Assembly (NCBI RefSeq): GCF_030227115.1
Contig: NZ_JASSUA010000001.1
Coordinates: forward strand, 992,001-1,056,000
DNA length: 64,000 bases
Source of the DNA: Marinobacter sp. SS13-12
Lineage (GTDB): Bacteria; Pseudomonadota; Gammaproteobacteria; Pseudomonadales; Oleiphilaceae
Direction: 5' to 3'
Of this stretch, positions 57,478-64,000 are shown one piece after another. Position 1 is the stretch's first letter; each line of letters begins with the position of its first letter. The notes below the pieces were generated by a model. That model searched no databases, had not been told where the DNA came from, and saw only the letters and a list, made by a program, of their open reading frames with translations. The position numbers and the translations under genes are program-made.

Positions 57478-58269
57478 CTATTCCACGTTGCGGGAGTAGA
57501 AAATCTCCAGCATCTCCCGCCTCAGGCGGTCTTCAATGGACTGCGCTTCCTGTGGGTCCAGATCGCTGGCATTGACTCCGAACACGTAGTTATCCAGTTT
57601 GAAGTTCTTGAGCATCATCTTGGTGTGGAACATGTTCTCCTGGTACACGTTGACGTCAATTATCTGGTAGGCATTCTGGGTGTCTTCAGTCAGGTAGTTC
57701 TGGATCGAGTTGATGTCGTGATCAATATAGTGCTTGGTGCCGTCCACGTCGCGGGTAAAGCCCCGCACACGGTAGTCCACGGTGACCACGTCGGAATCAA
57801 AGCTGTGGATCAGGTAGTTCAGCACCTTCAGCGGCGAAATCAGGCCGCAGGTGGATACGTCGATGTCGGCGCGGAAAGTGCTCACGCCGTCGTGGGGGTG
57901 GCTCTCGGGATAGGTATGTACCGTCACATGGCTCTTGTCCAGGTGTGCCACGATGGCATCCGGCAGCGGGCCTGGAGACTCTTCGTTATCCGGCTCGCCG
58001 TTGCTGAGCTCGTGCTCGGCAATCAGCATGGTCACCGAGGCGCCGTGAGGCTCGTAGTCCTGGCGTGCAATATTGAGCACATTGGCCCCGATAATCTTGA
58101 CCACATCCGTGAGGATCTGGGTCAGACGCTCGGCATTGTACATCTCGTCGATGTAGTCAATATAGGCTTCAGTTTGCTCTTCGGTCTGCGCAAAACAGAT
58201 GTCGTAGATGTTGAAGCTCAACGATTTGGTCAGGTTGTTGAAACCATGCAGCTGTAGTTTGGTTTCCAT
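57478..58269 (-). CDS. speD: S-adenosylmethionine decarboxylase proenzyme
   Basis: 263 residues, E. coli-type (class 1A) SpeD. It self-cleaves at Lys112-Ser113 in [16 protein letters not shown], converting the serine to the pyruvoyl cofactor. It then makes decarboxylated AdoMet for spermidine. The cysteine in [15 protein letters not shown] is the likely catalytic acid. A GGGGGG tract six bases before the ATG at 58269 decides the start; an in-frame TTG lies five codons upstream. speE is not adjacent. The 201-base gap up to the OsmC gene has no clear promoter that I can defend, but a broken inverted repeat is seen at about 58393-58420. Confidence 0.95.
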   Translation of the reverse strand: METKLQLHGFNNLTKSLSFNIYDICFAQTEEQTEAYIDYIDEMYNAERLTQILTDVVKIIGANVLNIARQDYEPHGASVTMLIAEHELSNGEPDNEESPGPLPDAIVAHLDKSHVTVHTYPESHPHDGVSTFRADIDVSTCGLISPLKVLNYLIHSFDSDVVTVDYRVRGFTRDVDGTKHYIDHDINSIQNYLTEDTQNAYQIIDVNVYQENMFHTKMMLKNFKLDNYVFGVNASDLDPQEAQSIEDRLRREMLEIFYSRNVE

Positions 58270-58470
58270 GTTCTGCCCCCCCAAGTGACTGGAGATGAGT
58301 GTCAGTGGTCATGCCTGCCTGTTACAAGAATGCCACCAAGTCCGCCACCGATAACTGACCGGGTTGTTTACCTTTTGCGCAGACCGGCGGAGAGGGTGCG
58401 TATTATGCACACCGACCCTCGATTTTGGTAGAGTTCGGGGCAATATTGTAGCACCCGAATTTGTCCCGAT

Positions 58471-58893
58471 TCAGGACGCCTCGCGGATCTCGTGGCTGTG
58501 GGTGATTTCCACTCCGGCTTTTTCCAGCATGATGGAAGCGGAACAGTACTTTTCCGCAGAAAGGCTGACCGCTCTTTTCACCAGGTTTTCCTTCAGCTTG
58601 CGCCCGGTGACCACAAAGTGCAGATGAATGCGGGTGAACACGGCTGGCACCGCGTCAGCGCGTTCTGCTTCCAGTTCGGCGTGGCAGGCAGTCACATCCT
58701 GACGGCTTTTCTGCAGGATGCTCATGACGTCAAAGGAGGAGCAACCGCCCAGCCCCATCAGCATCATCTCCATCGGCCTTGGCCCCAGATCCTTACCGCC
58801 ATGGTCAGGAGGCCCGTCCATCTGTATCGCGTGGCCGCTGCCACTGGTTGCCCTGAAGCTGGCATCGCCGGTCCAGTCAATGGTTGCTTTCAT
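58471..58893 (-). CDS. OsmC-family protein (YhfA type)
   Basis: 140 residues. OsmC/Ohr fold with the two family cysteines: GLGGCSSFDVMSIL and SAEKYCSASIMLEKAG. It may reduce organic peroxides; the YhfA branch next to crp has no confirmed role. The ATG at 58893 gives the usual N-terminus MKATIDWTGDASF; GGAG lies 12 bases upstream. It is divergent from the vfr gene, as in E. coli (yhfA-crp) and Pseudomonas. Confidence 0.9.
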   Translation of the reverse strand: MKATIDWTGDASFRATSGSGHAIQMDGPPDHGGKDLGPRPMEMMLMGLGGCSSFDVMSILQKSRQDVTACHAELEAERADAVPAVFTRIHLHFVVTGRKLKENLVKRAVSLSAEKYCSASIMLEKAGVEITHSHEIREAS

Positions 58894-59011
58894 CTGTTTT
58901 CGTGCTCCGGATGGGATATAACGTACAATTGGCAGGGATGCTAGCATATCCGGGTTGGCCCGGCAGCCTCGTAAAAGGCAGTGCCACTGATGTGGTCTAT
59001 ACTGTTTCAGG

Positions 59012-59040
59012 TTGCCGAAAGGGTGCCTTCTTGTTATAAG
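59012..59040 (+). promoter_or_regulatory. Predicted vfr promoter
   Basis: TTGCCG (59012-59017), a 17-base spacer and TATAAG (59035-59040), each four or five of six. It lies about 90 bases before the ATG. No clear CRP half-site pair was recognised in the gap. Confidence 0.55.
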
Positions 59041-59129
59041 TTGCGTTCATAATGAATAAACCCGCACGGAAAGCAGGGTGAATAAAAACATTGGGATCCC
59101 GCCAGTAATCAGGAGGCATGACTCGCACT

Positions 59130-59771
59130 ATGGCCACTATCGTCAAGCCGGTTGAGCAGAAAACCAAACACCTCGACTATTTTCTTTCGCAATGCCATCG
59201 CCGGCGTTACCCTGCCAAGAGCACCATCATCTATGCGGGGGATAAAAGCGATTCCCTGTTCTATATCGTCAAAGGGTCCGTTACCGTCATTATCGAGGAT
59301 GACGATGGCCGCGAGATGATCATGGCTTACCTGAACGCCGGGGACTTCTTCGGTGAGATGGGGCTGTTCGACAACATGGACTCCCGCAGTGCCTGGGTAA
59401 AGGCCAAGACCGAGTGTGAAGTTGCCGAAATCAGTTACACCAAGTTCCGCGAAATCGCCCAGCAGGACCCCAGGGTGCTGTATTTCATTGGTGAGCAGAT
59501 GGCCTCGCGCCTGCGCCAGACCACGCGCAAGGTGGGCGACCTGGCCTTCCTGGACGTGACCGGCCGTGTTGCCCGTACCCTGCTGGACCTGTGCAAGGAA
59601 CCGGATGCCATGACCCACCCGGATGGCATGCAGATCAAGATCACCCGCCAGGAGATCGGCCGTATTGTGGGCTGTTCCCGCGAGATGGTTGGCCGAGTAC
59701 TCAAAACTCTGGAAGACCAGGGCCTGGTCCGCGTCAAGGGCAAGACCATGGTGGTTTACGGAACCCGCTAG
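59130..59771 (+). CDS. vfr: CRP/Vfr cyclic-AMP-dependent regulator
   Basis: 213 residues. The N-terminal cyclic-nucleotide domain has [37 protein letters not shown] and the cAMP-contact [18 protein letters not shown]. The C-terminal winged helix contains [37 protein letters not shown] near the start and the full sequence resemble Pseudomonas Vfr. The ATG at 59130 matches the family N-terminus. The ATG four codons earlier lies only one base after AGGAGG and is too close. Expect global control of virulence-like and catabolic functions (inference). Confidence 0.93.
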   Translation: MATIVKPVEQKTKHLDYFLSQCHRRRYPAKSTIIYAGDKSDSLFYIVKGSVTVIIEDDDGREMIMAYLNAGDFFGEMGLFDNMDSRSAWVKAKTECEVAEISYTKFREIAQQDPRVLYFIGEQMASRLRQTTRKVGDLAFLDVTGRVARTLLDLCKEPDAMTHPDGMQIKITRQEIGRIVGCSREMVGRVLKTLEDQGLVRVKGKTMVVYGTR

Positions 59772-59783
59772 GCGGGCCTTGTA

Positions 59784-60863
59784 TTACTCAACAATGGCCA
59801 CGCTCTTGATCTGCAGGCAGACATCCATGCCGGGGCTGAGCCCCAGCTGATGCGCCGAGCGGCTGGTGATCCGGGACAGGAACGAGGTCTTGCCCGCCTG
59901 GAGTCGCACCGTTGTCATGCCGGGGCGATGTTCCGCAGCCATATCCATCACCCTGGCCGGAAGCAGGTTCTGGATGCTCTGGTCGTGATTGGCGGCCAGG
60001 GCGATGCTCACGTCACGCGCCAGTATCTGCAGTCTGACCCGGGTGCCGGTTTCGGACTGGCGGTCATCCCGCAGCCACAGGCTGCCCCCCTCGAATTCGG
60101 CGCGACAGAGGTGCCACTGCAGGTCCCGCTCCCGGATGATCGCAGGAACGATCACGGCGGCATCGTGCTCAAGAGCAAATGGCTGGTCAGGGCGGGCCAG
60201 TGTCTCTTGCAGTCCACCTTCGGCGACCACCCGGCCCTGATCCATCATCACAATGTTATCCGCAAGCCTGGCTACCTCTGCGGCTGAGTGGGATACATAG
60301 ATGATCGGGATGTCCAGGCTGTCCCGCAGGGTTTCCAGGTAGGGCAGGATGTCCCGCTTGCTGGCCTGGTCCAGTGCCGACAGGGGTTCGTCCATCAGCA
60401 ACAGTCGGGGGCTGGTCAGCAGGGCACGGGCGATAGCCACGCGCTGGCGTTCGCCGCCGGAGAGCCGTTCCGGCCGTCGGTCCAGTAAATGCGAGAGCCC
60501 CAGCCAGTCAATAACCTGCTGTGGATGAATCCGGCGCTGTGCTGCCGGAGTTCGGCGGTAGCCAAAATTCAGATTGCCGTTGACCGACAGATGGGGGAAC
60601 AGGCTGGTTTCCTGAAATACGTAGGCCAGCGGGCGTTGATGGACTGGCAGGCAGCTGGTGCCGTCCTGCCACACATCTCCGTTGACGGACAGGTGGCCAG
60701 CGCATTCCTGCAGACCGGCAATGCATCGTAGCAGCGTGGTTTTGCCGCAGCCGGAATGGCCGAACAGGGCAGTCACACCGTTGCCCGGCAGTTGCAGGTC
60801 GACATCCAGCCGGAAACGGTCAAAACCAATTGCGACGCGGGCAAGGATTCCGGGCTCATTCAT
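59784..60863 (-). CDS. modC: Molybdate ABC transporter ATP-binding protein
   Basis: 359 residues. The Walker A is [11 protein letters not shown] (35-45), the signature [15 protein letters not shown] and Walker [13 protein letters not shown]. The C-terminal TOBE/MOP region (about 290-357) with [32 protein letters not shown] binds molybdate and can inhibit transport. The start overlaps the modB stop by four bases (ATGA). Confidence 0.95.
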   Translation of the reverse strand: MNEPGILARVAIGFDRFRLDVDLQLPGNGVTALFGHSGCGKTTLLRCIAGLQECAGHLSVNGDVWQDGTSCLPVHQRPLAYVFQETSLFPHLSVNGNLNFGYRRTPAAQRRIHPQQVIDWLGLSHLLDRRPERLSGGERQRVAIARALLTSPRLLLMDEPLSALDQASKRDILPYLETLRDSLDIPIIYVSHSAAEVARLADNIVMMDQGRVVAEGGLQETLARPDQPFALEHDAAVIVPAIIRERDLQWHLCRAEFEGGSLWLRDDRQSETGTRVRLQILARDVSIALAANHDQSIQNLLPARVMDMAAEHRPGMTTVRLQAGKTSFLSRITSRSAHQLGLSPGMDVCLQIKSVAIVE

Positions 60864-61540
60864 GATTTCAGGTTCCCGTTATTCAGGCGCCCGTTGATCA
60901 GGTAGAGAGTCAGCAACACGAGGAATGAAAACACCAGCATGCCCCCGGCCAGCAGGTGGGCTTTGGCGTATTCAAGGGTTTCCACATGGTCGTAGATAGC
61001 CACAGACAGCACCCGGGTTTCGCCGGGAATATTGCCGCCGATCATCAATACCACGCCGAATTCACCCAGGGTGTGGGCGAAAGTCAGCACCGCTGCGGTG
61101 AGGAACCCGGGGCGGGCCAGAGGAATCACCACTGAGAAGAACCGATCCAGCGGCGATGCCCGCAGTGTGGCTGCAACCTCCAGCATCCGTTCGTTGACGG
61201 TGGAAAACACATTCTGCAATGGCTGCACCGTGAAGGGCAGGGAATAGATCACAGAGGCAATCACCAGCCCGGCAAAGGTGAAGGGCAGGGTGCCAAGCCC
61301 GAGGGTCTTCGTCAGCGTGCCTACTATGCCCTCCGGGCCCATCAGTAACAGCAGGTAAAAACCCAGTACGGTAGGTGGGAGTACCAGTGGCAGCGCCACA
61401 ATCGCGGCGACGGGTTGCCGGAGCCAATGGTTACTGCGGGCGAGCCACCAGGCAATGGGGGTTCCGATAACCATCAACAGGGCGGTGGTGATGCCGGCAA
61501 GTTTCAGGGTCAGCCAGACGGTCTGCCATTCCGGGCTCAT
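60860..61540 (-). CDS. modB: Molybdate ABC transporter permease
   Basis: 226 residues, five to six membrane helices. The EAA-like loop is [22 protein letters not shown], and the signature near the third helix is [19 protein letters not shown], typical of ModB. It begins 14 bases after modA and overlaps modC by four bases. Confidence 0.95.
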   Translation of the reverse strand: MSPEWQTVWLTLKLAGITTALLMVIGTPIAWWLARSNHWLRQPVAAIVALPLVLPPTVLGFYLLLLMGPEGIVGTLTKTLGLGTLPFTFAGLVIASVIYSLPFTVQPLQNVFSTVNERMLEVAATLRASPLDRFFSVVIPLARPGFLTAAVLTFAHTLGEFGVVLMIGGNIPGETRVLSVAIYDHVETLEYAKAHLLAGGMLVFSFLVLLTLYLINGRLNNGNLKS

Positions 61541-61554
61541 TGATACTCCATGGG

Positions 61555-62316
61555 TTATTCGGCCGATTGCGGGATATCGTAGCCGTATTGGCGAATAATG
61601 TCCTGTGCTTCACGGCTGGCGAGGAACTCCAGCCATGCCCTGGCGGCCTCATTGTCCCGGCCTCGCTCCAGCAGGATGGCCTGCTGTGCGATGGGGTCGT
61701 GGTAGGTGTCGGGCACTTCCCAGCTGGCCCCGCCGCCCCGGGCGTCACGGAGCTGGGCCAGTGCCACAAATCCCGCGCTTGCATTGCCGGTGGCCACGAA
61801 CTGGAAGGTCTGGGCAATGGATTCTCCCCTGACCAGCTTGCCTTCCAGAGCTGCCCGGAGGCCGAGGTTTTCCAGGGTTTGCCGGGCAGCCAGTCCGTAG
61901 GGTGCTGTTTTGGGGTTGGCGATAGCAAGGCGGCGAAAGTTACCCTCGCGCAGGAACGCCACTGGATCCGTGAACGCTTCCGGGTCGGGGCTCCAGAGCA
62001 CCAGCTTACCCACTGCATAGGTGAAACGGGTGCCGGGTACTGCGGAACCGTTCTGCTCCATCAGGTGTGGTCGCTCCTGGTCAGCGGCAAGAAATACATC
62101 AAACGGCGCACCGTGACGAATCTGGGCGTAAAGCTTACCGGTGGAGCCGTAACTGATTCGGCTGCTGTGGCCTGTTGCCTCTGTAAACTGCGCAGCAAGG
62201 CGCTCGGAAGCTTCGTGAAAATTGGTGGCAACGGCCAGCCTGACCTCTCCTGCCAGCGCAGCTCCGGTTGCCATTAGCAGACTCAGGGTCAGCAATAAAC
62301 GGATGGTGGCCGTCAT
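61555..62316 (-). CDS. modA: Molybdate-binding periplasmic protein
   Basis: 253 residues with a signal peptide (about 1-22). The mature protein starts [28 protein letters not shown] and has the oxyanion-binding pattern [23 protein letters not shown] and [22 protein letters not shown]. The ATG at 62316 gives a normal signal sequence; GGAG is 11 bases upstream. It is the first gene of modABC. No modE repressor gene or ModE box was recognised nearby. Confidence 0.93.
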   Translation of the reverse strand: MTATIRLLLTLSLLMATGAALAGEVRLAVATNFHEASERLAAQFTEATGHSSRISYGSTGKLYAQIRHGAPFDVFLAADQERPHLMEQNGSAVPGTRFTYAVGKLVLWSPDPEAFTDPVAFLREGNFRRLAIANPKTAPYGLAARQTLENLGLRAALEGKLVRGESIAQTFQFVATGNASAGFVALAQLRDARGGGASWEVPDTYHDPIAQQAILLERGRDNEAARAWLEFLASREAQDIIRQYGYDIPQSAE

Positions 62317-62385
62317 GAAGGGGCTACTCCGGTGATTCAACAGTTGGTCGTGATCATACCTTCCCTGAGCGGGTAGCGTCATGCC

Positions 62386-63303
62386 TCAGTTGTCGGAATC
62401 AGTCTGCCGGGGAATACAGCCGAGTAGATGCTCCCGGAGCTCGTCGGCATTGGTTTCGTTGACCAGCTCGTGCCGGGCTCCCGCAAACAGCCGCTCGGAC
62501 GCGACGTTCAGCCCCGCTGCCTTCAGGTTGGCCACGTGCCGGCCGAAACCCCTCCCCATTTCTCCCACCGGGTCGCGGTCTCCCGCCATCAGATGCACTG
62601 GAAGGTCTTTGCGCCAGGCAGCCGGGTTGATGTCCAGCATGCCGCCAATAAAGTCTGACCACAGGCCTACGGTACAGGAAAAGCCGCATAACGGGTCTTT
62701 CAGGTAGCGGTCGACCTGCTGTGGGTCGCGGCTGAGCCAGTCATGGCTGGTGCGATTGGGGGCAAAAGCCTTGTTGAAGGCACCGAACGTCATGTTGTCG
62801 ACCAGTGGGCTGTGATGCCGTTTCCCCCGCAGCGCCCTGATCAGTCTTACCAGTGCCAGGGAGATCAGGAGTTTCGGTTTGTCGATGCGATTGGTGGCGC
62901 AGAGGATCAGGTTGTCGATCTGGTCACCGTACTGCTGGGTGAACGCCTGGGCGATGAACGAGCCCATGCTGTGCCCGAACAGGGTCAGCGGAAGGTCGGG
63001 AAACTGCTTTCGGGCATGGACCACCACCTGCTGCAGGTCATCCACCACCTTCTGCCAGCCCCGGTTGTCGGCGTAGTGGCCAAGTTCGGTATCAGGGCAG
63101 TGTGGCCCATGGCCCCGGTGCTGGACAGCCATTACAGCCACCCCTTGCCGGTTGAGCCATTGGGCCAGTGGCTGGTAACGGGCGGCATGTTCGGCCATGC
63201 CGTGGGCAATGACCATCACTGCAGTGGGGTTCTCCGGTACCCACGACAGCAACGGAATCCGGTGGTGATCCGGACTGTTGATAAAACTTTCCTGCAGGTC
63301 CAT
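62386..63303 (-). CDS. Alpha/beta hydrolase, lysophospholipase/monoacylglycerol lipase-like
   Basis: 305 residues. The oxyanion segment is VIAHGMAEHAARYQPLAQWL, then QHRGHG. The nucleophile elbow is LFGHSMGSFIAQ with the catalytic serine. The catalytic Asp is in LMAGDRDPVGE, and the His in FAGARHELVNE. There is no signal peptide, so it is cytoplasmic. It matches the serine aminopeptidase S33/monoglyceride-lipase group. The frame stays open further upstream, but those codons reach into the adjacent gene region and have no hydrolase homology. It could act on lipids or aromatic esters; not decided. Confidence 0.87.
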   Translation of the reverse strand: MDLQESFINSPDHHRIPLLSWVPENPTAVMVIAHGMAEHAARYQPLAQWLNRQGVAVMAVQHRGHGPHCPDTELGHYADNRGWQKVVDDLQQVVVHARKQFPDLPLTLFGHSMGSFIAQAFTQQYGDQIDNLILCATNRIDKPKLLISLALVRLIRALRGKRHHSPLVDNMTFGAFNKAFAPNRTSHDWLSRDPQQVDRYLKDPLCGFSCTVGLWSDFIGGMLDINPAAWRKDLPVHLMAGDRDPVGEMGRGFGRHVANLKAAGLNVASERLFAGARHELVNETNADELREHLLGCIPRQTDSDN

Positions 63304-63401
63304 GTCAGCTGAATCCGGGCTTGTTGTTGGCGTAAACCGGAGTCTAGCGGTAAAACGCGTCTGAAATTGAGACAGGTGCTTAAAATCCGTGGTTTGCGCT
63401 C

Positions 63402-64000
63402 TTATTCCACGTCCCTTTCCCATTCCGGAGGTTTCCACAGGTGCTTCAGCCGCAAAAGCAGGCTGCCGCCGGGCCGGGCCATGGCCCGGAACAGGTCAAC
63501 ATATTCATGGGTCCACAACACCAGCAGGTTGTTGGAGTGTACCGGGCGGGTAATGCCGTATTCCGGCGGTGCCTGCTCATCTTCGGCCACAAAAGTGCCG
63601 AACAGCCGGTCCCAGAGGATCAGCGTGCCACCGTAGTTACGATCAATATAGCCCGGGTTGCGACCGTGGTGAACCCGGTGATGGCTGGGGGTGTTGAACA
63701 CCAGTTCCACCCAGAGTGGCAGTTTGCCGACCAGGGTGGTGTGGACGAAAAACTGGTAAACCAGTGACAGGGCGTAGGCAGTGCCGATCCACACCGGATT
63801 GAAACCGATAAGCGCCAGAGGCAGGTAGAAGATCCACATGCCGTTGAAGATGTTGGTGGCATTCTGGCGCATGGCGGTGGAGAAATTCATTCGCTCCGAG
63901 GAATGATGCACCACGTGCGCGGCCCAGAACCAGCGTATGCGATGGCTGGAGCGATGCATCCAGTAGAAGCAGAAGTCCACACCCACAAAGGTCAGGAACC
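63402..64000 (-). CDS. Fatty acid hydroxylase/sterol desaturase family protein (N-terminus beyond window)
   Basis: The last 199 codons of a di-iron membrane hydroxylase, open to the right edge. Histidine clusters characteristic of the family are HRSSH, HVVHHSS and HHRVHH, the latter preceded by NTPSH, with GTLILWDRLFGTF after it. Membrane helices flank them. Substrates range from sterols to fatty acids and carotenoids; bacterial members often act on membrane lipids or carotenoids. The start and first helices are missing. Confidence 0.87.
   Translation of the reverse strand, partial: FLTFVGVDFCFYWMHRSSHRIRWFWAAHVVHHSSERMNFSTAMRQNATNIFNGMWIFYLPLALIGFNPVWIGTAYALSLVYQFFVHTTLVGKLPLWVELVFNTPSHHRVHHGRNPGYIDRNYGGTLILWDRLFGTFVAEDEQAPPEYGITRPVHSNNLLVLWTHEYVDLFRAMARPGGSLLLRLKHLWKPPEWERDVE

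Noticed and set aside
58393..58420. Hairpin between the OsmC gene and speD as terminator
   Set aside because: The inverted repeat is broken by mismatches and only the outer six bases pair well; too weak to call.
63304..63438. N-terminal extension of the alpha/beta hydrolase
   Set aside because: Those codons overlap the end of the fatty acid hydroxylase gene and lack hydrolase features; the ATG at 63303 gives a normal start.

Overview
The window looks like a stretch of core chromosome from a marine gammaproteobacterium close to Marinobacter. This is inferred from Pseudomonas-like gene neighbourhoods (phoB-phoR, ubiA-ubiC, rubredoxin-rubredoxin reductase; engB-cytochrome c4-dsbA; rpmG-rpmB-radC-coaBC-dut-algC-argB; speD-osmC-vfr), a moderately high GC content, and an alkane/lipid-oxidation flavour. 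No rRNA, tRNA, CRISPR array, integrase, transposase or phage gene was seen. Genes are tightly packed: no gap exceeds 300 bases (largest about 294, at 32037-32330), and many convergent pairs touch or overlap at their stops.

Layout. 1-6503: lytic transglycosylase mltB (cut by the left edge), a CheY-like regulator, the phosphate sensor pair phoR/phoB with a well-placed PHO box, ubiA, ubiC and hpt. 6768-9065: rubredoxin, rubredoxin reductase and acyl-CoA thioesterase II. 9062-13345: a 7TM GGDEF-EAL protein, a MioC-like flavodoxin and a membrane diguanylate cyclase. 13554-20321: a Pit phosphate transporter, an 88-residue unknown, a PanP-type aspartate decarboxylase, a DUF503 protein and a tetR/acyl-CoA dehydrogenase pair. 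20591-27210: a small SutA-like acidic protein, an orphan lipase chaperone, hemB, ppk, a YdgA-like protein and coaD. 27258-32036: a GMC alcohol oxidoreductase, its Tat lipoprotein partner, a coniferyl-aldehyde-type dehydrogenase and a divergent TetR regulator over a perfect palindrome. 32331-36873: a compact gluconate unit (TRAP transporter, gntK, gntR) behind a GntR-type operator. 36877-43166: engB, cytochrome c4, dsbA, a phosphoesterase, rpmG/rpmB, radC, coaBC and dut. 43252-50629: a membrane-anchored algC fusion, then argB-unknown-argE-argA. 50600-55597: a zinc-peptidase lipoprotein and a 1252-residue PilZ-DUF1631-GGDEF-EAL protein. 55616-59771: prkB, pirin, speD, an OsmC protein and a Vfr/CRP regulator. 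59784-64000: modABC, an alpha/beta hydrolase and a fatty acid hydroxylase cut by the right edge.

How the genes fit together. Several pathways are represented more than once. Phosphate: PhoBR, Pit and Ppk. Coenzyme A: PanP supplies beta-alanine, CoaBC and CoaD act later. Arginine: argA, argB and argE. Lipid or alkane metabolism: rubredoxin system, thioesterase, alcohol oxidoreductase and aldehyde dehydrogenase, acyl-CoA dehydrogenase, lipase foldase. Cyclic-di-GMP: one likely phosphodiesterase, one likely cyclase and one probable receptor.

The most unusual structure is a set of three palindromic elements (15508-15616, 17808-17921, 29585-29692). Each has arms of about 28 nt that are nearly perfect inverted repeats of each other but differ between copies, around a related loop of 52-57 nt. 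Each sits just downstream of a gene's 3' end. No known system that I can name explains conserved loops with copy-specific arms.
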